Shown: piece after piece, positions 1 through 9,800 of the stretch
Numbering within the stretch: the first letter of the stretch is position 1
Layout of the letters: each line of letters begins with the position of its first letter
Source of the DNA: Maribacter sp. ACAM166
GTDB lineage: Bacteria > Bacteroidota > Bacteroidia > Flavobacteriales > Flavobacteriaceae
Direction: 5' to 3'
Assembly: GCF_005771495.1 (NCBI RefSeq)
Contig: NZ_VAUW01000020.1
Span: 1 to 64,000, forward strand
Length of the DNA stretch: 64,000 nucleotides
Program-made: the position numbers and the translations under genes
The notes under the pieces: generated by a model
The model's database searches: none
Told to the model about the DNA's origin: nothing
What the model saw: the letters and a program-made list of their open reading frames with translations, nothing else

Positions 1-37
1 TCGAGATGATTTGGGAAAACAAGGTTATATTTAACAT

Positions 38-108
38 AAGAGAAAGGTGTGGTTTTGAGTGCACCACAAAGGTAACTTTGAGGAACAGAATTCCCTTTCT
101 CTTTTTTA
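38..108 (+). ncRNA. Candidate structured leader RNA before the antiporter gene
   Basis: Seen directly: a 10-bp closing stem (38-47 with 94-103) encloses three small hairpins: 48-53 with 63-68 (TGTGGT/ACCACA), 69-71 with 76-78 capped by a GTAA tetraloop, and 82-85 with 91-94 (GGAA/TTCC; base 94 is shared with the closing stem, so only three pairs may form at once). A run of T follows the closing stem. The fold resembles a cloverleaf and lies about 46 bases before the antiporter start. It could be a cis-acting regulatory RNA, a small RNA, or the terminator of an unseen upstream gene. I do not recognise a known riboswitch family. Confidence 0.35.
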
Positions 109-153
109 ATCGTTTAGGACGCTATTGGTAATGAACCTTTAATTTATTTGTTG

Positions 154-1458
154 ATGTATCTAACATTACTTGCCGTTTTTATTGTTGGTTATGTTTTTAT
201 TGCCTTGGAGCATAATGTCAAAGTTGATAAGGCTGCGACGGCATTACTCACAGGTACACTTTGTTGGGTTGTTTTTATTTTTGGACGAGACTCTTTTTTA
301 ACGGATATACCTGGGGAGGATTCCATTTCGTTCGTTACCGAAAGTCTTCGGGAGAATTTAGGGGAAATATCTGAAATCTTATTTTTTCTTTTGGGTGCCA
401 TGACCATCGTAGAAATCATTGATGCTCATGAAGGTTTTTCTGTTATTACGGATAAAATAACTACCACCAATCGGGTAAAATTGTTATGGATTCTCTGCGT
501 ATTGACGTTCTTTCTTTCTGCAGCTTTAGATAATTTAACCACGGCAATCGTAATGTCGGCATTACTTCGAAAACTGATTCATGAGAAAAAGGATTTATGG
601 ATGTTTGCCGGATTATTGATTATTGCTGCTAATGCGGGTGGTGCATGGTCACCCATTGGCGATGTTACGACTATCATGTTATGGATTGGTGGTCAAATTA
701 CCGCATTGCATATTATCAAAGAAATCTTCTTACCTAGCCTGGTCTGTTTGCTGGTGCCTTTGGTCATCACTTCGTTTAGGTTTAAAGGGGATATTTCTAA
801 AATTCCTGAGCAGTATACTATAGTTTCGCATCACGTTCAAATAAGCACATTTGAAAAAAATGTTGTTTTTGCTATTGGTATTGGAGCATTATTATTTGTG
901 CCAATTTTCAAGACCATCACGCATTTACCACCCTTCATGGGTATTTTATTAGGCTTGAGTGTGGTGTGGATTTCGACTGAACTTATGCATCGAAATAAAA
1001 CGTTGGAGGAAAAGAAGATGTTGTCTATTTCTAATGTATTACGTAGGATTGATACGCCAAGTATTTTGTTCTTTCTTGGTATTCTGGTAGCGGTAGGTGC
1101 TTTGCAGTCTGCAGGTCATTTGGCAGATATGTCACGTTTGCTCGATTCAAATTTTGATAGTATTTACGTGGTAAATGCAATTATCGGGGTGTTGTCTTCT
1201 ATTGTAGATAATGTACCCTTGGTTGCGGGTACCATGGGCATGTACAGCTTAGAGACGTATCCGGTTGATTCAGATTTCTGGGAATTGTTAGCCTTTTGTG
1301 CAGGTACAGGTGGTAGTATACTCATCATAGGTTCTGCTGCAGGAGTTGCCATTATGGGAATTCTTAAAATTGATTTTATGTGGTATCTAAAACATATATC
1401 CTTGTTGGCGATAATAGGATATGCCGCTGGTATCTTAACTTTTATGCTGATAAATTAA
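154..1458 (+). CDS. nhaD: NhaD-type Na+/H+ antiporter
   Basis: An integral inner-membrane protein of 434 residues in the ion transporter/ArsB-NhaD superfamily, predicted to exchange sodium for protons and so support salt and pH homeostasis. Nearly the whole chain is hydrophobic segments in the NhaD pattern. Conserved polar stretches inside the membrane include SAALDNLTTAIV, ANAGGAWSPIGDVTT and SSIVDNVPLVAG, typical of the two half-repeats of this family. TTG codons at 148 and 151 are possible starts, but ATG at 154 gives the expected N-terminus. It converges with the glucosidase gene, with only 7 bases between the stops. A structured leader lies upstream. The family call is firm; the ion is inferred from the family. 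Confidence 0.88.
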   Translation: MYLTLLAVFIVGYVFIALEHNVKVDKAATALLTGTLCWVVFIFGRDSFLTDIPGEDSISFVTESLRENLGEISEILFFLLGAMTIVEIIDAHEGFSVITDKITTTNRVKLLWILCVLTFFLSAALDNLTTAIVMSALLRKLIHEKKDLWMFAGLLIIAANAGGAWSPIGDVTTIMLWIGGQITALHIIKEIFLPSLVCLLVPLVITSFRFKGDISKIPEQYTIVSHHVQISTFEKNVVFAIGIGALLFVPIFKTITHLPPFMGILLGLSVVWISTELMHRNKTLEEKKMLSISNVLRRIDTPSILFFLGILVAVGALQSAGHLADMSRLLDSNFDSIYVVNAIIGVLSSIVDNVPLVAGTMGMYSLETYPVDSDFWELLAFCAGTGGSILIIGSAAGVAIMGILKIDFMWYLKHISLLAIIGYAAGILTFMLIN

Positions 1459-1465
1459 AATCCTA

Positions 1466-4093
1466 TTAATTTTCTAATTGCTCGATGAGGTTGGCTACTA
1501 AGGCAGTCCATCCGGTTTGGTGTGATGCTCCTAAACCTCTGCCATTTTCTCCGTGAAAATATTCATAGAATAAGATGAGGTCTTTAAAGTTCGCATCTTT
1601 ATACTGTTGCTGATAATTTTGGTTTACGGGTCGGTTGCCTTCAGCATCTTTTTCGAACATAGTAATCAGGCGTTTGCTTAATGCATCGCTTACCTGTTTT
1701 AGATTTAATAATTTAGAACTGCCTGTAGGGTATTCAAATAGAAAATCATTTCCACTATAGGTATGGTATTCCCGTAAGGCTTGAATGAACAAATAGTTCA
1801 TGGGCATCCAAATAGGGCCGCGCCAATTCGAGTTTCCACCAAAGAGCGAAACTGTTGATTCTGCGGGTTCATAATCTATCGAATAGTCAATGCCATCAAT
1901 CTGAATTTTGTAAGCTGTCTCATGTATTTTTGATAAGGAACGGATACCATACGGACTCAAAAACTCCTTTTCGTCCAACAAGCTAGTGACTAGTTTTTGC
2001 ATCCGGTCTTTGGGTACTAATGATAACAACAAATCATCCCCATCATTGAACTGTTGAATCACATCATACTTTAAATTATCGGCCCTATATTTTTGAAACC
2101 AAAGAATGCTATCCTTGAACTTAGGGAATTTTTCTAAGGTGCTTTTCTTAATGGTAAGCACAGCAGCAAGAGAAAGCATACCTGCAATGGATCGTACTTT
2201 TATGGTCGTAGACCTACCATCGGGCAAGATTAACCGGTCATAAAAAAATCCTTCAATATCGTCCCAAGTGTTTGCCTTATCCGTATCCATTTTGTTCAAA
2301 GCTTCTGCTATGAATATAAAATGTCCGAAATATTTGGTGGCCATATCCTCGTAAGCGTCATCTTCTTCTGCGATTTGCAAACTCATTTCAAGCATGTTCA
2401 GGCTATATAAAGCCATCCATGCGGTACCATCAACTTGATCCAGAAATCCATTACCCGGTACACCATGGCTACGGTCAAAGACGCCAATATTATCGAGACC
2501 AAGAAATCCTCCTTGAAAGACGTTATTATCATTTCTGTCTAATCGGTTCACCCACCAGGTGAAGTTTAATGACAGTTTGTTGAACATGCGTTTTAGAAAC
2601 TTTATATCTCCTTTACCGTTCTTTTCTTTGTCCGTTTTGAAAATTTGTAGAGTGGCCCATGCCTGTACAGGCGGATTCACATCACTAAAATTCCATTCGT
2701 AGGCAGGTATTTGTCCGTTAGGTGACATGTACCATTCTTTGGTAAATAGCAATAATTGCTCTTTAGCGAAGTCAGGGTCAATTAAAGCAAAAGAGGCACA
2801 ATGAAAAGCAGAATCCCATGCAGCATACCAAGGATATTCCCATGCATCTGGCATAGAGAGGATATCATGGTTACGCAACGTTTTCCAATTACTGTTACGA
2901 CCACTTAGGCGTTCTTGTGGAGGTCTTGAGGTTTTTGAATCTCCATCCAACCACTTTTCAACTTCGTAGTTGTAGTATTGTTTTGACCATAGTAAGCCGG
3001 CGAATGCTTGCTTCAAAATGGCTTTACGCTCGTCAGTAGCCTTTGGGGTAATTTCATTGTAAAACACAGTACACTCTTGCTGTCTCTTTGAGAAGATGTC
3101 GTTAAAATCAGCAAAAGGTTCTTTAAGTTTTTGCTCTGTCAATCTTAGTTGAAAGATCTTCGATTCACCACCTTTCAGCTGCATTTCATATAAGGGCGCA
3201 AATTTAGTTCCCGAATCGTTTTGGGTGGCTAAATCAAAATCGTTGTTACATACGGCATAATGAAACAAATCTTTTTTAAAGGGATGTTGATTATTTTCGT
3301 TGTAAACAGCTTCTCGATTTGTTTCGTTTTCAGTGAACAATAATTTATCCGCTGGCTGAAAATACAAGTTGTAGTTCCCAACATAAGGGTGGTCAATGTT
3401 TACAAAAGCATTGGCATCTTTACCTTGTTTTGTGATGACCGGCTTTTTAGACATTTCTTTAAACGTCCAATGATTACGCATAATCAATTGCGGTAAAAGC
3501 GCTATTGGTGCAGGTTTGTCATTTCTATTGGTAATAGTAATTTGAATAAGGATATCGCTTTCATCTGCCTTGGCATATTCGGTAGCTACATCAAAGTAGG
3601 CGTTGTCATCAAAAATACCAGTATCCAACAATTCAAATTCCAATGCTTTTCTATCGCGGTTTTGGTTTTCACTGACCAACTGCTCATACGGATACCTGCT
3701 TTGAGGATATTTGTACAGATACTTCATATACGAATGAGAAGGCGTATTCTCTACATAGTAATAGAGTTCTTTTACATCTTCACCGTGATTACCTTGCGGA
3801 CCCGTTAAACCAAAAAGGCGCTCTTTTAAAATAGGGTCTTGCCCATTCCAAAGGGCAATGCTAAAACACATATTGCAATAGCGGTCGCTAATACCCGCAA
3901 TACCATCTTCACCCCATCGAAAAACCCTACTTCTGGCTTGCTCATGTGGAAAATAATTCCAAGCATCTCCAACAGCGCTATAATCTTCCCGTACCGTTCC
4001 CCATTGGCGCTCACTTAAATAAGGACCCCATTTTAACCAATCTTTTTCTTCTTTTTGGTGTTGGGCTAAACGTTCTTTTTCGGGGTTCTTCAT
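1466..4093 (-). CDS. GH63-like glucosidase (MGH1-type)
   Basis: A protein of 875 residues similar to the large bacterial proteins annotated as glucosidase or mannosylglycerate-hydrolase-like, with a GH63-type (alpha/alpha)6 barrel. It is Trp- and Tyr-rich, with barrel motifs such as WEYPWYAAWDSAFH, PAYEWNFSDVNPP and GNSNWRGPIWMPMNY. No signal peptide is visible, so it is probably cytosolic and may act on small alpha-glucosides or compatible solutes. The start MKNPEKERL agrees with homologues as I recall them. The 18-copy heptamer array lies about 70 bases upstream of the start codon. The fold family is firm; the substrate is not shown by the sequence. Confidence 0.8.
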   Translation of the reverse strand: MKNPEKERLAQHQKEEKDWLKWGPYLSERQWGTVREDYSAVGDAWNYFPHEQARSRVFRWGEDGIAGISDRYCNMCFSIALWNGQDPILKERLFGLTGPQGNHGEDVKELYYYVENTPSHSYMKYLYKYPQSRYPYEQLVSENQNRDRKALEFELLDTGIFDDNAYFDVATEYAKADESDILIQITITNRNDKPAPIALLPQLIMRNHWTFKEMSKKPVITKQGKDANAFVNIDHPYVGNYNLYFQPADKLLFTENETNREAVYNENNQHPFKKDLFHYAVCNNDFDLATQNDSGTKFAPLYEMQLKGGESKIFQLRLTEQKLKEPFADFNDIFSKRQQECTVFYNEITPKATDERKAILKQAFAGLLWSKQYYNYEVEKWLDGDSKTSRPPQERLSGRNSNWKTLRNHDILSMPDAWEYPWYAAWDSAFHCASFALIDPDFAKEQLLLFTKEWYMSPNGQIPAYEWNFSDVNPPVQAWATLQIFKTDKEKNGKGDIKFLKRMFNKLSLNFTWWVNRLDRNDNNVFQGGFLGLDNIGVFDRSHGVPGNGFLDQVDGTAWMALYSLNMLEMSLQIAEEDDAYEDMATKYFGHFIFIAEALNKMDTDKANTWDDIEGFFYDRLILPDGRSTTIKVRSIAGMLSLAAVLTIKKSTLEKFPKFKDSILWFQKYRADNLKYDVIQQFNDGDDLLLSLVPKDRMQKLVTSLLDEKEFLSPYGIRSLSKIHETAYKIQIDGIDYSIDYEPAESTVSLFGGNSNWRGPIWMPMNYLFIQALREYHTYSGNDFLFEYPTGSSKLLNLKQVSDALSKRLITMFEKDAEGNRPVNQNYQQQYKDANFKDLILFYEYFHGENGRGLGASHQTGWTALVANLIEQLEN

Positions 4094-4176
4094 AGGAAGC
4101 TTATTTTTCGCTTTTCGCTATTTAAATTGTTTATTTTGCGTTTGCAATACGCTTTTATATTTTTTCTTTTAAATTT

Positions 4177-4305
4177 CTAACAACTAACAACTAACAACTA
4201 ACAACTAACAACTAACAACTAACAACTAACAACTAACAACTAACAACTAACAACTAACAACTAACAACTAACAACTAACAACTAACAACTAACAACTAAC
4301 AACTA
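4177..4305 (+). repeat. Perfect heptamer tandem array, 18 x CTAACAA
   Basis: Eighteen exact copies of CTAACAA (4177-4302) followed by a partial CTA. The array sits between the amidohydrolase and glucosidase genes, both on the minus strand, upstream of the glucosidase start. Every frame on the plus strand is closed by TAA, so it is not coding. There are no spacers, so it is not CRISPR. The exactness of the copies suggests recent expansion by slipped-strand replication. It is one base different from the array at 24661-24765. Confidence 0.97.
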
Positions 4306-4331
4306 TTTTAAGTCGTATCGTTTACTTTAAA

Positions 4332-5141
4332 CTAAAGCTTACTAACATCAATTTTGAAGAGTTCAGCTGCATTTTTCCAAAGAATTAATTCCTTCTTTTC
4401 GTCCGCTAAATCTAATTGATTCATGAATTTTAAATAGGATTTCATATTAGAAATGGGCCAATCTGTACCGTATAGTAAATAGTTGGGGTCACCAGCATAG
4501 GTTATCATTTCTTCGATTTCCTTTTTCATGTAGCGTTCAAACTTATCTGAAAAATCACCGAGTACTAACCCTGATATATCTGCGTATACGTTTTTGTTCT
4601 TATAAACGATTTCCATACAATCCTTAATCCACGGATTACCCACATGACAAATCACAATTTTTAAATCGGGATAATCAACGGCTAAATCATCAATATGAAT
4701 AGGGTGTGAATATTTTATTTTCCCAGTAGGGGCATAGGTGTCCCCAGAATGAAACATCACTGGCACATCATATTCAATCGCCATTTCGTACATCAATTTA
4801 AAACGAATATCATTCGGATAAAAAGGCTCGTAACCAGGATAAAATTTCAAGCCCTTAATAAACCCCTTTTCAAGGTATTCACTAATTTCCCGTACATCTC
4901 TGTGGTTATAGTGGTGATAACTAACGCCAGAAACAACACCCAAATTTTTATAGCCTTTTATAGCTTCTACCACTTGCCTGGTACTAGGTCGATGTTCATT
5001 CACTTTGTATGAGGTAAGCACCAACGAATAATCAATATTATTCTCAGCCATGTTTTGCGAAAGCTTATCTAAACTTTCGTTTAAGGAGACCACTTTATCT
5101 TCATGATAGTTGTTGATGTGGGTGTGTACGTCTATAATCAT
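4332..5141 (-). CDS. Amidohydrolase-family metal-dependent hydrolase
   Basis: A cytosolic amidohydrolase (Amidohydro_2-like, TIM-barrel) of 269 residues. The N-terminal metal motif DVHTHINN begins three residues into the protein when the ATG at 5141 is used. An upstream in-frame start would add a 25-residue leader that precedes this motif and is unlikely. Further metal-site motifs are MFHSGDTY, the ICHVGNPW segment and the late YGTDWP aspartate motif. The substrate cannot be read from the sequence. It stands upstream of the glucosidase on the same strand, separated from it by the heptamer array. Confidence 0.8.
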   Translation of the reverse strand: MIIDVHTHINNYHEDKVVSLNESLDKLSQNMAENNIDYSLVLTSYKVNEHRPSTRQVVEAIKGYKNLGVVSGVSYHHYNHRDVREISEYLEKGFIKGLKFYPGYEPFYPNDIRFKLMYEMAIEYDVPVMFHSGDTYAPTGKIKYSHPIHIDDLAVDYPDLKIVICHVGNPWIKDCMEIVYKNKNVYADISGLVLGDFSDKFERYMKKEIEEMITYAGDPNYLLYGTDWPISNMKSYLKFMNQLDLADEKKELILWKNAAELFKIDVSKL

Positions 5142-5252
5142 GTTTGTTATTTTGTATTGACTTTTTATAGTTATTAGGTTTTTTAAAAAAAAACTGCTTA
5201 TCACGGGGTTTCTCAATTGGGTGATTTTCTCTCGTGAAAGTTGTAAAATTTA

Positions 5253-5927
5253 TTAATTATCTTGGATTTCAATAAAAGATAAAAATTTCTTTCCAAACTC
5301 AGTTGTTCTAGAAGATTTTAACCCATTTAAATTAACACCTACCTTTAATTCACTGGTATTTATTAATCCTGAACTATATAAGTCAGACCATATTAAATCA
5401 CAAAATTCCTTTCTACTTTTAAGCGCTGAATAGGCTTTAAAAAGTATCTTAGATAAAGGTGCTGTGGCATATTCAGGAAAATCTATTTCATTCTCGATAA
5501 ACCACTTGATTGGGTTATCAAAAACCTTTAAGATTTTAATATGCCATACAGTGAAATCCGTTATGAATCGAGTGAAAAAGTTAATTTCAGATGAGTCAAG
5601 GTTCTCGTGTATTGCAGTATTTAAGAGAGCATTTTTGAAATAATCTAATTTTTCTTTCTCACTTGTTTTTAGGGCTTCGGTTGAAATGTTTATAACCGTA
5701 TCAATAAAAATATCATTATTAGCTAATTCGTTTAGTTCAATTTTATTCTTTACTTCAAGAACCTTTAGTTTTTCCCCTACTTCTTGCATCCAAATCTCTC
5801 GTCTTTTTTCAATGGGGTTTTTTAAAAGAAGAGGTAATATTTCAGAAGCTGTACTACCAATTATAGGTATAGATGCTATTCCTGCTTTTAAAATTGAATA
5901 TAAAACTTCCTTTTTATCCTTGGACAT
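5253..5927 (-). CDS. Orphan protein of unknown function with a hydrophobic N-terminal segment
   Basis: I do not recognise this protein of 224 residues. Residues about 12-34 are hydrophobic and glycine/serine-rich (AGIASIPIIGSTASEILPLL), like a membrane-inserting or glycine-zipper segment. A charged, Lys/Glu-rich helical middle follows, and then a C-terminal part (SGLINTSEL, SSRTTEFGKKFLSFI) that could be a winged helix. This general layout occurs in scattered accessory proteins, some linked to phage defence, but no partner gene is nearby. It is very Lys/Ile/Asn-rich and stands alone between conserved genes, so horizontal arrival is possible. Confidence 0.6.
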   Translation of the reverse strand: MSKDKKEVLYSILKAGIASIPIIGSTASEILPLLLKNPIEKRREIWMQEVGEKLKVLEVKNKIELNELANNDIFIDTVINISTEALKTSEKEKLDYFKNALLNTAIHENLDSSEINFFTRFITDFTVWHIKILKVFDNPIKWFIENEIDFPEYATAPLSKILFKAYSALKSRKEFCDLIWSDLYSSGLINTSELKVGVNLNGLKSSRTTEFGKKFLSFIEIQDN

Positions 5928-5980
5928 GTATGGATATATATTAAGGTAGCCGATTTTAAATTATTTATCCATAAAAACCT

Positions 5981-6664
5981 CTACACCGCCCTTTGCACCA
6001 CTTCAAAGACCTTATTGGCATCGCACTTAAGGGTTTTGGAGGGGTATTTAAGAATCAAGGCATAATCGTGGGTGGCCATTAGAATAGTTCGTCCAGCTTT
6101 ATTGATTTCTTGTAGTACTTTCATGACCTCTACACTGGTCTGTGGATCGAGGTTTCCGGTAGGTTCATCTGCAAGAATAAGTTCTGGGTCGTTCAAAAGG
6201 GCACGTGCAATCGCAATACGCTGTTGTTCACCACCAGAAAGTTCATGTGGAAATTTAAAGCCTTTGGTTTTCATACCTACTTTTTCAAGTACCGATAGCA
6301 CTTGAGCATCGATTTTTGCATTGTCTGTCCAGCCAGTTGCTTTCAAAACAAAAAGCATATTCTGGTTGATATTTCGGTCTGGAAGCAGTTTGAAATCCTG
6401 AAAAACGATTCCTAATTTTCTACGTAGAAACGGAATTTCACTTTCTTTTAGCGTCTTTAAGTTGAACTCAACAATATGACCTTCACCTTTTTGCAACGGC
6501 AAATCGCCGTAAAGCGTTTTCATGAAGCTACTTTTACCGCTTCCCGTTTTACCAATAAGGTATACAAATTCTCCTTTTTCAACTTTTAAACTCACTTCGC
6601 TCAAAACCAAACTGTCTTTTTGAAAAATCGAAGCATCCTTAAGTTCTAAAACAATCTCTTTCAT
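5981..6664 (-). CDS. ftsE: Cell-division ABC transporter ATPase FtsE
   Basis: An ABC ATPase of 227 residues from MKEIVLELKD. Walker A is GKTGSGKSS, the Q-loop is in GIVFQDFKLLPDR, the signature is LSGGEQQR, Walker B is ELILADEPTGNLDP, and the switch histidine is in MATHDYAL. The FQDFKLLPDR and ADEPTGNLD wording is typical of FtsE, which works with the membrane protein FtsX to activate septal peptidoglycan hydrolases. No ftsX is adjacent, which is usual in Bacteroidota. An in-frame start at 6766 would add 34 residues with no ABC similarity, so 6664 is preferred. It is divergent from the TPR gene. Confidence 0.87.
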   Translation of the reverse strand: MKEIVLELKDASIFQKDSLVLSEVSLKVEKGEFVYLIGKTGSGKSSFMKTLYGDLPLQKGEGHIVEFNLKTLKESEIPFLRRKLGIVFQDFKLLPDRNINQNMLFVLKATGWTDNAKIDAQVLSVLEKVGMKTKGFKFPHELSGGEQQRIAIARALLNDPELILADEPTGNLDPQTSVEVMKVLQEINKAGRTILMATHDYALILKYPSKTLKCDANKVFEVVQRAV

Positions 6665-6820
6665 AGCGCTAATGTTGATATAAAAGTAATAAGTTCTTAT
6701 TGATATTAAAGAACCCTTTTTTAAATTCTTTTCTTTTGCACTGGTAATGCACATACTTAGGAACAATTTTCGCCGTTATCCCATGTGATAACCGGTATAT
6801 TTAAATAGTAACAGAACACT

Positions 6821-9800
6821 ATGCTTAAAAAAATCACCGCTTTTATTCCGATGGTATTGGGATTGGTCGTTTTGACCAGTGCCCAGGAATCTAAGATTTA
6901 CACCCACGAACAGAAAGCTTTTCAAGACGCCTTGGCGCTTTACAACAACGAACAGTATCAAGCGGCACAGACCATTTTTGACAAGGTCAACGTGACCACA
7001 AAAGACGAGGAGACCGCTGCCAATAGTGCTTACTATGCAGCCAATGCTGCCGTGCGGTTAAACCAAATCGGAGCCGATCGTTTAATGGAGGATTTTGTGG
7101 AAAAATACCCCACCTCTACGAAGCGGAATTCTGCCTTTGCAGATGTGGCCGAATACTATTTTCAGACAGGTAAATATCCGTATGCCTTAAAGTGGTATGA
7201 CAAGGTGGACCAAAAATCATTGTCTCGTGGCGAGATGGACAGGTTCAACTTTAATTATGGTTATTCTTTATTCTCATCACGTAAAACAGCGCAGGCAGAG
7301 AACTATTTAGAAAAGGTAACTACATCACCTATATACGGTTCACAGGCTAAGTATTATTTAGGTTATATATCGTATCAGCAAGATGATTACGAAACTGCCA
7401 ACGAACGTTTTGACCAGATTACGGATCAAGATGTGCTCGAAGAAAAGTTGAGTTACTACCAAGCTGATATGAATTTTAAGCTAGGTAAGTTTGAAGAATC
7501 CATTGCCTTGGCTAAAAAACAATTACCTAAGTCTGATAGAAAAGAAGTTTCTGAACTGAATAAAATTATTGGAGAGAGTTATTTCAACTTAAAGCAATAT
7601 GAAAATGCGGTTCCTTATTTGACAGCGTATAATGGAAAGGGCGGTAAATGGAGCAACACCGATTATTACTACCTAGGTTATGCCTATTACAAGGGAGGCG
7701 ATTATGCAAATGCCATAGCCCAGTTCAATAAAATTATTGGCGGCACAAATAGCGTTGCACAGAATGCTTACTATCATTTGGCGGAGTGTTATTTGAAGTT
7801 GGATAAAAAGCAGGAGGCTTTGAATGCGTTTAGGAATGCTTCTCAAATGGATTATAGTGTAGAGATACAAAAGGATGCATTTTTGAATTATGCCCGTTTG
7901 AGCTATGAAGTGGGTAATGCCTACGAAGCGGTACCTGCGGTGATCACTAATTATCTAAAGACGTATCCGAACGATGAGCACCAAGAGGAGATGCAAACCC
8001 TATTGGTAGATTCGTATATCACTTCAAAGAATTTTGCTGGAGCGATGAAATTGCTTGAGGAGAATAAAAATTACGCCAGTAAAACCGTTTACCAAATGGT
8101 AGCGTATTATAGAGGTATCGAGCTTTTTATGGAAGGAGACTATACTGCTGCTTCAGAGAATTTCGGTAAATCACTTTCAAGTGCAGAAAATATGCTATTC
8201 AAAGCACGTGCGAATTACTGGAAAGCAGAGGCCGATTATATCTCGAATCGTTTTGATGATGCGGTAAAAGGCTATGTTGCTTTTAAAAATAATCAGTCAG
8301 CTAAGAATACGGAGATGTACCGTGAAATCGATTATAGTCTGGCCTATGCCTATTTTAAACAGAAAAATTATTCTGATGCAATTACATACTTTGATTCCTT
8401 TACGAAAAACGGAAACGCGGAAGTTGAGAAATTACACGATGGTTTTTTACGCTTGGGTGATAGCTATTATGCTACTAGTAAATATTGGCCAGCAATAGAA
8501 ACGTATAATAAGGCTTTGGCCTTAACCGGACCAGAGAAAGACTATGCTTCGTACCAAAAAGCAATGAGTTATGGCTATGTGGACAGAGGGGACAGCAAAA
8601 TCGAAAATTTAGAATTATTCGTCAGCCAGTATCCAAGATCAAGTTTCAAGGATGATGCGCTTTTTGAATTAGGGAATACGTTTGTATCCCAAGGTCAAGA
8701 AAATAAAGGATTGCAAGCGTATGACCGTTTGATTGAAGAATACAAAGGCAGTTCATTGGTGCCACAAGCATTGATGAGACAAGGTTTGGTCAATTATAAC
8801 GCAAATAGAAACGAAGCGGCCTTAGTGAAATTTAAGACTGTAGTTCGTGATTATCCGAAGACTCAAGAAGCGATACAAGCAGTTGCTACCGCGAAATTGG
8901 TCTATATAGATTTGGGACAGGTAAATGAATATGCTGAATGGGTACGTGGTTTAGATTTTGTAGAGGTAACCGATACAGAACTAGATAATGCCAGTTTTGA
9001 TGCCGCCCAAAAGCAGAACATGGAAGGTAAAGTCGAGGCGGCCATACGAGCCTATGAAAATTACATCCAACAATTTTCGAATGGATTGCATGCGGTTGAT
9101 GCTAATTTCAGTTTGGCTCAATTGTACTTTGGTAAAGGAGAAAAGGAATCGGCTTTACCGTATTATAAATACGTTGCCGATAGAAGTACCAGTGAGTATG
9201 CCGAGCAAGCGTTGACACGAGTTTGTGAAGTCTATATAGGAAAGGATGATTACACTACGGCGTTACCCTACTTATTGAAATTAGAGCGTCAGGCTAACAT
9301 TATGCAGAATAGAACATTCGCCAGGTCTAACTTGATGAAAGGATACTATGGTCAGAATAACTATTCAAAAACATTAGAATATGCGGATAAGGTATTGTCT
9401 ACGAAAAATATCGATAACCGTATAAAGAGTGATGCCCATATTATGATAGCACGTTCGGCCATTGCTACTAATGATGAGCAAAAAGCAAAATCTGCCTATG
9501 GAGAGGTATTGAAGATAGCATCTGGTGCTACGGCTGCCGAAGCCCTTTACTACGATGCCTATTTTGAACATAAAGATGGGTCGTTTGCAAACTCTAATGT
9601 TGCCGTTCAGAAATTGGCAAAGGATTATGCTACCTATAAAGAATGGGGAGGTAAAGGCTTGGTCTTAATGGCCAAGAACTATTATGCCTTAAATGATGCC
9701 TATCAGGCAACGTATATTCTAGAAAGCGTCACCACTAATTTTAGTCAGTATCCAGAAATTGTTTCAGAGGCTAAGGCAGAATTGGCCATTATCAAATCAA

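Noticed and set aside
4177-4305. CRISPR array
   Set aside because: The unit is 7 bases with no spacers and all copies are identical; no cas genes are nearby.
5253-5927. Multi-gene defence system
   Set aside because: Only one orphan protein; neighbours are housekeeping genes and no nuclease, methylase or toxin partner is present.
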